A stretch of 64,000 bases of DNA from Saccoglossus kowalevskii (taxonomy: Eukaryota; Hemichordata; Enteropneusta; Harrimaniidae), in assembly GCF_000003605.2 (NCBI RefSeq), contig NW_003156733.1, positions 788,276 to 852,275 on the forward strand, written 5' to 3'. The stretch's first letter is position 1; each line of letters begins with the position of its first letter. The position numbers and the translations under genes were made by a program. A model generated the notes under the pieces. It had not been told where the DNA came from. It did not search any database and was given only the letters and a program-made list of their open reading frames with translations. Shown in pieces: positions 38,335 to 51,110 of the stretch.

Positions 38335-40627
38335 CAATGTATAATTGGACTTAAGTATTTGAATGGTTGATTTTTTGTTTGGAACATGTGACTCTCAAAT
38401 GCACTAGTTATCTGTCCAGAATGGGATTTTAAATATTACTATGCTACTGATGTTTCTAACACGCGTGTATATCGAATACGATTTTTTTTTCGAACGTATT
38501 CCGACTTGTAATTTTTTTCAACACACATGAAGAGGGATGTATGTAGTATTTTCGCTTTCTATGATTATGTTTGTACTAAATAAACCATGCCTTAATTTTA
38601 AGTAGAAATAATAGATCAATCGAAGCAACATATCAATGCTCAGAAAAAATACAATAATTACTTAGGGCAGAATAAATGTAATGCTCAAACATGAATAATG
38701 CACGAGTCACCCACTCATGTTAATACTACAATTTACTATAATGAGTTTAATTATGCATAATCGAAGACTGCTTCAATTACTGCTCTCTTAGAAACACGGC
38801 GTGTAAATTAATAAGTACTAGCAAAACAGATTTGAGTAACCAACTTGCAACATGTCCAAGACACATTGTAATACTCGCAAGATATCTTGAACCCAAATAA
38901 AATAAAATATAAAGTGAATATTTGATTGCCTTCATGCTATGACAGACGAGTAACATACATCTTATTTATCGACACATACTGCACCTTATTTTTAATTTGC
39001 AGATTTTTGCTCGTGTTCTGAATTTATAAATTCAAATACTACACGTCGTACGCATTTGTTATTTGTAAGAGTTTGTATGGAAATATTTCACCACAAAAAT
39101 GTTGCACCTAATCTGATTCCTTTAAAATACTTTGATGTCTGAGCTGTTTTTAAAACATTCAATTATCATATGCGATACCATGTTAAACAAATCAAAATTA
39201 TTGCTTCGGACATCATTTATCATATGAACATTCTGCTTACAGCTTTGTTTAATCCCGTATGAAACGTGCTCGTCAATTAGGTAGCTTAAAATCTAAATAA
39301 CCAGAATAAACATCAAATGTCAATACATTACCCAAGTTGTTAAACATGCGTTAATTACTGGCAAATCAAATTATGCAGTAGCTCCTCAAACCTAATGTTA
39401 CAATTTATAACGTAAATTATCCTCAAACGTTTCACGTTTTCTCGTAAAGGCGTGTTGGCATTTCCCCCTCTGGACATTACTTAAAAATGACTTCAAGTCA
39501 AACTCAAAAGAAACTTCATTGGCTCAAAGTAGGATTCTGATTGTGTTATAATCCAAATCATTCTCTGTAAGCAGATATTTTCATATGATTATAGAACAAT
39601 ATAGTACTAATAGATAATAATAATACAGTCATACTTAGTTACAATTATTATTTCACTTGCAGACTGCTTAACACGTAAAAATTACTTGGCTTTCGAACAG
39701 GACTTTTTTGCAAGCATTTTTGCAATATTGATTTCAAACATTGAAAGTAATGTTAAAATTCCTTCCCGATCACATATATTGCAATAATTAAGCAATAATT
39801 TATTCAGCGTTTTTTTCATGGAAGTGACTTGAATATCACCAAATATGTATTTATTATTTTTTGGTATGCTTTTGCACGTATGTTGTAAAACAAATTAGTC
39901 GCGATCTTGTTAAGTGTATACGTCAATGACCTGCATATATTCGCAAAATATATTTTACACACTTTTTATTTTAATTTTAGTACACTAACACAATCGGCGG
40001 GAGACATTTCTTAAACACTTGCTTCATTCATTGACGCCAAGCATTTGTCATCCCCTCCCCCGAGGAAACCATATGCAAATTTGTGCTTACAACTCTTTCT
40101 AGGGGATTTGGATTATAACACGATCTAAATCCAATGTTAAGCCTATAAACGTTCCATTGTTTTTAGTGCCAAACCCCTTTGTTAAGTACAACAACAAATA
40201 TTTCTTTGGTGTTTGTGAGCTCTTGTGTGATTGGTCAATGCATGGACAGCTCTTCCACTTCCGTGTTTTACTCTCTATAAATTTGGGCCCTATTAAACCA
40301 TAGACAGTATAGTAGTAAAGTAATACCAAAGTCAAACGCCGTATGCCCAACGCAAGCTGGGCTGGAATATTATAATGAGCAAGTAAACAATGAAGTCATA
40401 TTTACTTGGATGCGATGTCACTACTTTCGTATCGAACTACAAGTATCTTTCCCCAAACGAGTCGTTTTCTTTTCGCAATACACATCTTTCGAACACACAA
40501 TAGTTATCAGATGTTCTCGTGAACGTGGTTCACTAGTAAATATTACTTTTAAATATACATGTTCCTGTTTAATTGAATACAATTAACAGACGGCAGTAAT
40601 GTTTCCGTACATGCTATATTCAGTTTG
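38335..40627. other. Gene-poor intergenic stretch
   Basis: AT-rich throughout. No frame above about 85 codons and no recognisable domain, RNA gene or repeat was seen. Confidence 0.4.
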
Positions 40628-41345
40628 TACCCCGTTTTCGTCAAAATAATTGAATATTTTTGTTTTCATGATGCATGAATCTTCTTATTATGTTATTGTT
40701 TACCGACTATGCTCGTTTTTTATTGTTCTCTGCCACGCATTTTTTTTTCAAACAGACTTTGAATCCGTATGTTCTCCCGTCTGTCACCATCTTTACTATA
40801 GCTCACACTCTTTCAACCGGAATTCATGTCTAAGGTTGTACCCCGTTTTCGACAAAATACTCGAATTTTAGTTTTCATGATGCATGAACCTTCTTATTAT
40901 GTTATTTTCCACCGACTGTTCTCGTTTTTTTGTTCTTCTCTGTCTTGCACTTTTTTGAAATTAACTTTCAATCCGTCCGTTTTCATGTCTGTCGTCATCT
41001 TGACTACATATTCACACCCATATTCGACACAATACACGAATATTATTGTTTTCATGATGCATAAATCTTCAAATTTTGTTATTTTCACCGACTACGCTTG
41101 TTTTTTGTTGTTCTCTGACTCACATTTTTTTAATAGACTTTCATTCCGTCTTCCGTTTTCACGTCTGTCGCCATCTTGGCTACACGTCCAGTCTTCCAGC
41201 CTGAATACACGTCTATCTACGTTATACCCTGTGTTATTTATAATTTCAACAAAATAACTCGAATACTTGTGTATAAATGAGGCACGATTGTCTTTATTAT
41301 TTTATTTTCACTACTTTCGTTTTTTTGTTAGCGTTTCAAAGGGTT
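40628..41345. repeat. Degenerate tandem array, about four units of 175-220 bp
   Basis: Units start near 40628, 40839, about 41015 and about 41225. Shared landmarks per unit are TACCCCGTTTTCGACAAAAT, TTGTTTTCATGATGCATGAA, TTATGTTATTTTCACCGACT, GCTCGTTTTTTTGTTCT and CGTCTGTC.CCATCTT. The fourth unit is the most diverged. The strand bias (T-rich on the plus strand) keeps a plus-strand 143-codon frame open at 40826-41257, which is a repeat artefact and not a gene. Confidence 0.85.
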
Positions 41346-43845
41346 TATTTTACGTGACGATCAAGAAAACGCAAATCTTCGCTATTTTCGATGTTGATGC
41401 CCGGGCTCTGAATCACACACACAGAGTTGTTAACATGAATTGCTGTGTCTACTGCGTTTGGATCTTCTGCAGTATCATTTCCACCGTCATCAAAATACGG
41501 AAAAACAAAACATCGAGCAAATCATCTACACACGGGAACTCGTGATCAGCAACGACCATTTAGAATACCCATGGAATATCGTAGGCGACTCTCGTCAACG
41601 AAATTGCGCATTTCGAGAGAATTCACGAGTTTTCAAGACGGCACTTTCTTCATAGTAAACAGATGTAAACCAATTTTGACAGGAAACAGAAGCATTGTTT
41701 AGAAGCTATTTTTTTTTTAAATCACTTTTGACCAAAAATACACATTTTTGTGCATATTTCAAACTACAGTGTCTATAAAAAAAATACTTACAAAATTTTA
41801 AAATTCAAACAATAAGCTTTCCAAAAATATATAGTTTTGTGGACAAGGGAGGTCATCTTGGTTGCCTAAATAACTAATTAAAATACCTGTCAGGTAAACT
41901 GCATCTCTACCTTAACGAGAAATCGAAATAAACATTTAGTTTATGTTAACGGTTAGTTTAAATCAGCTTAACTTTTTCCAGTCTACCTTGCTACAAAAGA
42001 ATCGCTGGAGTTGCTTGTCCTTCCTACTATATTGTCTAAGGTTTAACTCCGGGGTTACGTCCAAACGCCACCCTCCCGACTGGAGATCTGTGTTGAAAAA
42101 ATAAACCTTTGTTGTTGCGGTGTACGCAAGAAGATGAACTACTTAAGTTTTAACATCACTTCACCTATTAACAATTCACCCCTAGACGTGATAATTTCAT
42201 TTCAATAGTAAAAATTCGTTCTCAAAAATCCAAATAATCACAACCTCACCGAAATTCATTTTCTATTTTTTCCCACAAGCCGCACCCAGACCATTCATCA
42301 GAACGAGTGGTCTTGGGTATACTAGTACTGTGACCCATTCCGAGGACTTCCTCTTTGTAATGCTATATGATAAATCAGATAAACTATCACGTGAAACCAA
42401 ATGAAAATTAGTCTAAAATAACGTACATGTACTTATACCCGATAGATTCTGGATTCATTGACCAGGGAGAAAGAAATGACATTTGAAATAATAATCGACG
42501 AGCAAGTCCGGGTAGTAACGTTCAGTTGACGATATAGACGATACAACAGTACTGATTGGACCTACATGAATGCTAATCTATTTCACATAACCAAATGTTG
42601 TTGTTTTTTTGCTGTCGTACATTATCTTTGTTAATAACTCCGAAAGTGAAGTCTTATCAGCAGTACGTAGCCGTTAAAACCTGCAAAACGAGTCTGCTTC
42701 GATCGATCATTGCTTAAGCAGCATACAATTTATTTATTTGTTGACTCATTTAAAAAATGCGAACGGTGTCAATATTTAAAACTGTCTCTGGCGTGCTTCA
42801 AAATGATATAGATCTTGGCCGATCGTATTTTTACAAAGGACCTGAATGTACAGCACTAATTTCACCAAACCTCATGCTCGCTTCTGCTTTTCGATCATTA
42901 TTTTTACTCGCTTTTGCAACCGCATGTTGAATAATTTCCGCTTAAGTTTTCGAGCGCGCGAACCCAGAAATAATGCCCGTCTGCACGCTCGCATTTTAAA
43001 TACATGGCCGTGGCATCAATATGTTCCTGGTGTCTCTGCTTTCTGTCCTAAGGAGTTAGCATTGCCTGTATCACGTAATTGTCTCGATAATCAGATTGTT
43101 GAAACGAGGTAGCAGCCCTGGATTCAAACGGAACACAGTCCCGCTCTATCAGCTTGTTGTGGAACGTTCACATAACAAGAGGTCATAGTTCAAGTTACGT
43201 TTGCGAACAAAAAAAAGTATGATGGTTTAGAAGTGTCGTTCGAAATTAAATAATGGTTAATACTCGTTGAATCCTCAAACTTTAGCACTAAAACAACCAT
43301 TTCGACAACTCACGTGCCAGTTTTAAGTGTTTGAACGAGCGGTCAGTGTTTTTAATAAACGAGAGAGAAAAAAAGGGATAAAAACATAGTCGTTTTTCTT
43401 GGTCGGAAATTAGGTGATATGCTGTTGATTAAAATGTTATAAAAGCGAAATATTGGGCGAAATGAGTATTGATGCTAATTTATAGCTTGACATGCGTCAC
43501 CAAATGGGGACATGGTTAGAGTTGGTAGTATCATGGAAGGTATTAATCCATGGTAGTACCAGTACTAGTATACGCGGGGAGGGAGTCCAGAGAGGGAACA
43601 ACCAGCATCCCTTTTACGGGAAAACGGGAAATCTCGACGGATTTGTTTCGTGCTCACATGTAATATTAGGTTTTGTGGGCTTCTGAGTTCAAAAAGATGG
43701 CTAAATCAACCAAGAAGCAAGCGTTTAGAGACATACGTATGCAGAAGTTGGTTTGCCAGTACTTAATCCATTTTTAACACCTAAAGCTACTCTATTGTCA
43801 TTGGTTGTTTATTTCATGGATTTGGCACTTGAGGTGGCTGATAAG
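41346..43845. other. Gene-poor stretch with a CpG-containing patch
   Basis: Bases 41380-41660 are less AT-rich and keep three overlapping plus-strand frames of 71-92 codons. None is recognisable. A second such patch at about 42930-43110 carries an 88-codon frame. No gene call is made. Confidence 0.35.
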
Positions 43846-43897
43846 CCGTGTCGAAAACGTGCACAAAACAACCATTCTGTGCACGTTTTCGACACGG
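43846..43897. repeat. Perfect 20-bp-arm hairpin with 12-base loop
   Basis: CCGTGTCGAAAACGTGCACA (43846-43865) and its exact reverse complement (43878-43897) flank AAACAACCATTC. The stem is GC-richer than its surroundings. It could be a small foldback element, a structured transcript (for example a precursor-like hairpin, though the stem is shorter than a typical pre-miRNA), or a cruciform site. Confidence 0.85.
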
Positions 43898-44598
43898 ATT
43901 AAAAACCAGTTGTAAGCACACATTTTCATATGACGATGATCACATATCGTTTTAAAAGAAAAAAACATTTCATTTGACACCGATACAGGAAATGACACTC
44001 ACGTACCGAATTACGAAAATAATTCAGAAAAATAAATCAAAATAATGTTTATTCCGTTTTGTTGACTTGGTGTTTCCTTTGAATGGTATGATTTTGTACT
44101 TATATTTTCTAATATTATGGTAACACGTAATTTTGGCATACTTAATTTTATTTTCCAGTCATCCACAACGGATATTATAATACTTATGTTCGTGTGACAG
44201 AACATCTAACATATTTTACTTGTTTCTAAGGACTAGCTAATATTTGAAAATAAATATCCACCATATGCTAATGTAATAATTGTTGATGAACTAGTTACTA
44301 TCATCTTTTGATGCGAGAAATTGCCTGAAATATTGGTTTTATCATTTGTATATTATATTATAATGCTTTTCTTCCACTCTCTCTCATACTCCAGATTGTG
44401 AATCAGACTGTCCCTAAAGACTCCCACGTGTGATCAACATAGTGTACTACCATGTCGATTTCAAAGTAATTATTATACTTGAGCCATCTCACAGCAGCGA
44501 ATGTTTTTGTTTTTTGATCATCGCTTCAAATAATAAAACGTAAATCAAAGTGTCTGGTTGACTTTTGTTAAATAACATCATAAGTATTGTGATGTATA

Positions 44599-44656
44599 GG
44601 TAATGTCTTCATTAATCAAGTTTTATGGGTAATGTCTTCCTTAATCACGTTTTTTT
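44599..44656. repeat. Two tandem copies of a 29-bp unit
   Basis: GGTAATGTCTTCATTAATCA (44599) and GGTAATGTCTTCCTTAATCA (44628) start two near-identical 29-bp units. Confidence 0.85.
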
Positions 44657-44747
44657 TCCTAGGCAAGGTTTTTCTATATGCGGCTATGGATATTAAATAT
44701 TAGTCTAGAATTAATTTGATCTTGAGTCGTGTGTATGTAATAAGGAG

Positions 44748-44763
44748 ATATATATATATATAT
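44748..44763. repeat. (AT)8 microsatellite
   Basis: A simple dinucleotide run. Confidence 0.9.
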
Positions 44764-45010
44764 GCACCTCAGTGTGCAAATAACGGTTATTGTTTGCCCG
44801 GTGAAGTTAGTAAAGCATGATGAATCGATCTGGGCAGTAAGGTTAACTGACTCGGTATTCATCGCTCATGTCAAGAGTAATATTATCTATTATTTACACA
44901 GACAGATCATCAATAAATCTTAAATGCGTGCACCCTGTCCTTTCATATGTGTATTTGAATACCATTTAATTCGTACTGTAAATTAACTTGTGCGGAAACT
45001 ACATCATTGA

Positions 45011-45027
45011 TGTGTGTGTGTGTGTGT
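45011..45027. repeat. (TG)8 microsatellite
   Basis: A simple dinucleotide run, a common type in animal genomes. Confidence 0.9.
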
Positions 45028-45058
45028 TTTATATAGGGCAATGTTTGTTTAATTACAC

Positions 45059-45484
45059 TTATGAAATTGGTTCATGGTTCCCTCGGATTTTGTGCTGATT
45101 AAATGTGTGGATTATAGACATATGGTGGCAACAACTATTCTCATGCGCAGCAATTCTCATGCGCTGTAACTTGTGGCATTGTTGGTGAATGCTTATACCT
45201 ATTACCAGAGCATCGTACTGTGAAACACAATGGGAACACCGATGGGAAAAAAGATATACTTTATTGTTGTTTGTCTCACAAGGCCTAAGATTAGCCGCAA
45301 ATTCGGCGGGTTCGGAAATCATCCAAGACAGCAAATAAAGCGCGTCTAGCCTATGCGGGGAATTAAAGTAACCTAACACTCCACCATTAAAAAGCATTAT
45401 TGTGGTACTCAAAATGTGATTGTATCGACTGGATCTTATAAGTACATGTACTTGCATCGTATGTCGTATGTCTCGCCATATCAT
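45059..45484 (-). other. Unrecognised 141-codon ORF
   Basis: This is the longest frame outside the receptors and the tandem array. It lies in a locally less AT-rich patch. It has no visible signal peptide, membrane segment or known motif, and its content (many H, I, S and C) is not clearly protein-like. A relic of a repeat element or a chance frame is more likely than a gene. Confidence 0.15.
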
Positions 45485-47212
45485 ATACGCGGAATAACCA
45501 TCATCGTAATGTTGACACTAGATAATTGTGCCACGTGTATGCCATATATTTTTGTTTAGGCATGTTTTTCAGCAACACAAATATTTCTTAATAAAGCCAC
45601 GCTAATATGATATCTATTTCATAGCGCAAATGTACACAAATCTCGCAATACTTATCCGTCCTTGGTATATTCATTTCAAATTACATGCCACAAATTGTTT
45701 GATATTAATATTTGTACCACAGTAATACTCTATAGATCGATTTGACTTTGGCAAATGTCTGTCTCATATTTACATGAAAGAACGATGGATAATTTATATT
45801 TCCTCCAAGATGTATATTAATATTCATGTTTAGAATAGAAATGAACAGAGTGATTATTCATACGTTCTCGGTAAATACGTGTGATCTTTTATAGTTCAAG
45901 TACTGACCAATCAGTTCAACTACGTTGTGCGTACTATTCATGATATACATCTGTGAAGCCAAACTATATATTCCGATAAAACGTGTAATATACACAGCCA
46001 CACGAGCTGCTGTAGTGAATGTTGTAAGCGCGTTCTGTAGGTCAGCAATGGAATTCGAAGATTTGTCTGTATAAGCCGAGAAATTTAAAATCTCATTTTT
46101 AATGGAGTTCAGTTATTCTTATATTACAATATGTGGCAGAAATCCTCGTATGAATACAAATCCAGCATATAATATACAGAAGTGTACAGAAGTGCGTATC
46201 AGTTCGTAGTCTATACATAAACGAGGAGATACTTTGGATTTATAGGTATCAATGACATACATTAACATTAATTTAAATGACTACAAAATCGAACGTTTAA
46301 GTTGAATTTTATTGAAATTCGTCGTCAAAATGTTCACGTTTAACAATGTTATTAGAATCAATTGTGTTAAATAAGTTGTTGAGGTTGAAGCGTTGGTAGG
46401 GTAATACCCAACTCTGTGCGTAATAGTCATTTACCAGACCCCAAGAAAAGATATTGATATTCGATGCGTCACGATACTTGCTGTCATCTATCAGACATGT
46501 CAACCTTCATGTTGGCGGGTATTTAACGTTATAAATATCAATTTGCCTAATGGTGACATTTCAGAATTGACTTTTTAAAAAGCAATGCTAGTACTAAGCT
46601 CATTACGATGGAATTATATCTTCGAAAAAAAATGCTTAATTGATATAAGTTGAGTGACTGTAAAAAATGCTGAATTTTTGAGAATATCAATCTAGTATGA
46701 TATCGATGCACCAAATGTATGACAGAAATATGTTAATTCAAAACCAAACACTATATTGATATTCATTATACAATTTGTTTCAATTACCTTATTTTGGCAA
46801 TCATTGTTGGGAACTTCCAATCTTCACGGTACCTAAACCTACTTACTGGTTCCAGTTTTGATAGAATCAAAGTTGCATGTTACATAAGGGTAGTTGAAAC
46901 GTTCAGTGTTAGTAATTCATGCATCGTGAATTTTGTTGTTAGTTGAACAATATTTAACACGAAACAAATAACTTGTATAAATATATTTCTAGTAATGTTG
47001 TTTAATGATACAAGTAATTCACGTGAAGTATGGATATAATATGTGGAGATGCAAACACGATTGTGTTCTTAAAAATGCCTACTGGGTCACATGGATTAAA
47101 GGCAAACTGTTCTGCCTTCGTCTCAGTCAGTATCAGTGTCAATCGAGTTAACATAGCTTCACCAGATAATACGCTATTATATAATAACAAAACAATTATT
47201 ATTAGTTTTCAG

Positions 47213-47285
47213 TTGATGCCTGAGCATTGGGTGACTTTGTGTGATTTAGAAGAACATCAATACTATCGTTTTAATTGTGTAGCAG
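47213..47285 (+). other. Weak candidate exon
   Basis: An acceptor-like ATTAGTTTTCAG ends at 47212 and a donor-like CAG|GTAATG starts at 47286. They bound 73 bases inside a 118-codon open frame (47030-47386). The translated stretch includes PEHWVTLCDLEEHQYYRFN. No family is recognised. Confidence 0.2.
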
Positions 47286-48169
47286 GTAATGGTAAACCCG
47301 TTTCCACTATTATATTAAGGGAATTGTTACAATGGATATTCAATAATCTCATTCACATCTTGGAATTTCGTTATTTTTCGTTCTGAATGTACGTAATAAT
47401 TATCACGTTTTAATATTGCACTGGCAGTAGGTGTAGAGAAATACGTGACGTAGGCGGTAATCAAACTAGCGTAGCAGACAATGTATTAAATACATACTAC
47501 GACAGTGAATTGGACAGTGGAATAATCCGTCTATGGTACATGTTTAAGGTACCTATACTAACAACACACTAAATTTGGTAAAAACGCTATCGAAATTGGT
47601 AAACAAAACTACTATGCAGAATTCCATTTACGTCAGTTTACAAGAGAGTCAAATGCGCCTCCAAAAAAGATTCAGCAGATAATATGCCATTTCACTGAAA
47701 TTCCATATATAATTATACGTATTCAAGAAAATCGTGGTGTCATCAATTGTGTAGAAGTATAGAGATCCAGATGATACATGGCGAAATAAATACTCACGGT
47801 TACGGCGGATCCAACGTCCATATAACCTACATGCAAAATATAGTATTGATTGCGGTCAAGTCGCGGTAATGTTAGTTCTTCCACGAGTACTAAAATAAAT
47901 GTAAAATTAATAAGAAAGCACGTTGTGTACAAATGCATGATGTTCTTTGTAGACATTCGGAAATTTAAAAAAACAAAACATGTAGACTACATGCCGAGTC
48001 AGAACATAATCTTCAGATTCAAGTTAAAGTAAAACTGATTAAGCTCGTTATAATTCAAGCTATTTTGGTAGCTTTGCAGGTGGTCATATAATTGAAATGA
48101 TTAAATTGAATATGTACTTTCGGTCCCTTTCTATTTTGTTTTTTTCACAATATTATGTTTTTTATACAG

Positions 48170-48290
48170 GCGGGGCCATATTACACTGTTCAGTGTACAC
48201 GTTTAGCAACATAGCAGAAATTATAGCTCTTATAAAACAGTTTGATGTCACATGCAGCTGCAAAGAACGAAATTCTGTTATCCAATTAAA
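48170..48290 (+). other. Weak candidate exon beside the assembly gap
   Basis: A pyrimidine-rich acceptor (TTTTTTATACAG) ends at 48169, and a donor-like GTATAT begins at 48291. The frame between is open and cysteine-containing. The nearby run of N prevents following it. No family is recognised. Confidence 0.2.
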
Positions 48291-48407
48291 GTATATTTTC
48301 AGCTGTATATGCGCAGTGTGTATTTAATAAATGTAACATGTCAGTGATTATCTTGTTAATCTGACATTGTAACTCATTCGAATATTATTTTCCATTATTT
48401 CTGCGAT

Positions 48408-48457
48408 NNNNNNNNNNNNNNNNNNNNNNNNNNNNNNNNNNNNNNNNNNNNNNNNNN
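48408..48457. other. Assembly gap, 50 N
   Basis: Fifty consecutive N show that this is a draft scaffold. The true gap length may differ. Confidence 0.99.
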
Positions 48458-51066
48458 ATTTGGCTCACTGATTCAATAAAAGTGTGTGTGCCAATTATTT
48501 ATCAATATTACCTATCATTATAGAAATTAATGGAACGACCTTCAGAGTGCTCTGCGGGATGTCATGTTCCCTTGCTTGACAGATGAATTTTACAACATCC
48601 ACGTCTTAGTCCGATGCATCAACTGACTATTATTTTCCATATTATTTGACATTGAAATACAAATTTGTCATTGGCTAATAATCGAACGGATTAAAAAGGC
48701 AACCTTTCAACAAGGTATACATAATCAGCTTGGTTGACTTCACTACACACTCGGTTGTTAGGATAAATACCTGTCGGCGAACTCTGTCCTCGAATATGGT
48801 ATAAAAATAAACTAATCAACTTTGAAGCGAGCACAGATGTCAGTCAACGACTCGTTAGATGTGTTATCGTCGCTGCCATGCTCTGGGTATGATTGCAGTC
48901 ATTTTGACAACATGACTCACGACACTGTGGCATATTAAGGGTATCGTAACTGAATACCTAGTGTACAGTTTTCTAGTATAAACCATATATTATTAAGATT
49001 TGTGAAAATCAGACAAACTGTAAATAATTAGAAAGCCGAGAATGGATACAGTGTATGGAACATCATTACACTTCGAGAAACCAACGCTGTCTCTAGTGAC
49101 ATTGGATTAACCGGAAATCGAATTTTGTCTTTCAATGGATTCGATTGCTAGAAACGGGAATTACACAGCTGACACACAATGTGTTAAATGATTGAGACGT
49201 CGAGGATCTCGTAAACCGTGTATTGCATGTGAAATCGCATGTACATTGTATAAGTTCACGGAATTTTAAAACAAAATACAATCTACATCCTGCTTGAAAA
49301 CATGTTTTGTTAGCTACCTGGATATACATGAATGATAAAAAAAATCATCTTTTTTTTCAACATTTCTACTCAGCTAATTACGACACGGCACGCTAGGTCA
49401 AATTGAGACTACGCTGAATAAACTGTGGGAATGCCATGCTACATAACTTAAAGTAGTGCCACCAAGCAGGTGAGCGTTTCTGTTCTACTCTCATTCTCTG
49501 TTTTAAGATGCAAACATCAGACGATGCTTGCGTGGAAATACTGTGTCTCCCATTACGTGACTTGATCTTTCACGATCTTTCTCCTCTACAGCTCGATAAT
49601 GCGAGAACGTCTCTGCTCTTTGTCATATACTAACACTCTCAAACCTGTAATTACGTAATCCGCATCCAATCAGTTTGTTAGGTTATATCAACAATATAAT
49701 GGTTTATGGACATCTGTCAGTCATTCAATTGAACGTTCAAACTATCAGAACAACATACGTTTAGTAATGATCTCCGTCGAAACACTACAATTTATATGCA
49801 AAGTATTACAGTCCTGGGAAATGTCGGTGCACACATTTTGCAATGATTTGATATAATAATAGATCTGTAGTTACGGGCGTCAGCAATGTAATTCGAGTAC
49901 ATGCCACATATGAAGCAAATATTACATTTAAATGATTGAATTAGTAATTTAGTAATATTTTTAATTATATGTAATAACAGATGTATTCCTTATAGAAAAA
50001 CCGTCACTGGATTTAAAAACGAGATAGATGATGATGATTCGTAGAATCAGTAACATATATTGTGACTATTGATGCATGGAATCATTCACGCATTGTTCTT
50101 GTGGGAAAACAAAAAAACAGCAACGGATTTGATGCAATATACACATCAATATACAAATTATACCAGTAACATAGTATTGCAAATATAATTTCTACAATGC
50201 GGAATATGTTATCAAACTGGAGATGCACAGTGAAGCAATAACACGTTTAATTTAATTGCTGGTGTTGCAGCATTCAATAGTTCGTAATTGGCTCGTACAG
50301 TATTCCAGCACTGTATGTGGCATTTCGCCCAGTGCCTTATGTAGTCGCATCTTTTTACAATGCCTTATTATGTCAAAGTGAACCGATTTCAATGTCTGTC
50401 GTTTAAGGCCAACTACGCACATATCCAGCCTTTTCCAATGGTGTTATTATTACTGCAATTGTGAAAACAAAATAACAAACTAAGTTTATTATTGCATGCA
50501 GAGACATTGTTTATCCGTTATACCGTTATATCACTGAGACAGTGAATTGCTTTTCGAAACCAATATTAGTCTATGACACTCATTATGCGATTATTCAGGC
50601 ATTCCACCAAATCAAAAAAATACGTATATCCAACTAGGTTACACTACTCATGCTATCAAATAGAGACACGACGCTTATGTATTAACCTGGTTTACAGCAT
50701 CATTTGTGAATAGGGCTGTATTGTGTTGTGTTTTGTTTTGTTTTTCGCTTGCCATATGTTTGCGTATCATAATTACAAATCGTACAAAACTGAGATCACG
50801 TACATATTCGGCTTATACTTGAATCGCAATCAAAGTTATTATGATAATTACCGAACTGGCCTCCTCGAATGACATGTAAAATTCAACGTGTGCGTGCATC
50901 GAGCGAGTACCGCAGTAGCTAGAATGTAGCGTCTCAAATTACAAGAAGCAGTCGTTAGCCAATCGGGAGGCATTTATCATTGTCCCTATAGCAACTACAT
51001 GGTATAATGCAGATACTAACGCACTGCGACGATCAGTTTTAAACGCGCAAATCGGGTAGCAGGCGG
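48458..51066. other. Gene-poor intergenic stretch
   Basis: No supported gene is seen. A less AT-rich patch (about 49440-49640) contains no recognisable frame. (TTTTG)-like runs occur near 50725. Confidence 0.4.
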
Positions 51067-51110
51067 TATATACAACTCTTACAAGCATTACATTTTCTTA
51101 TAGAGACGGT
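51067..51110 (+). promoter_or_regulatory. TATA-like box followed by a splice donor
   Basis: TATATA at 51067-51072 in a locally GC-richer context is followed about 38 bases later by ACG|GTGAGT (donor at 51109). It could mark the promoter and non-coding first exon of a plus-strand transcript such as the receptor at 57665. There is no direct evidence of use. Confidence 0.2.

Larger units (their letters stand above)
43898..47212. other. Gene-poor intergenic stretch
   Basis: No gene is supported. The longest frame is a minus-strand 141-codon ORF (45059-45484) in a less AT-rich patch with no recognised domain. It may be an element relic. Short repeats here are listed separately. Confidence 0.4.

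Noticed and set aside
40826-41257. Plus-strand 143-codon ORF
   Set aside because: It lies wholly within the degenerate tandem array. Low adenine on that strand keeps it open, and the repeated units explain its internal similarity.
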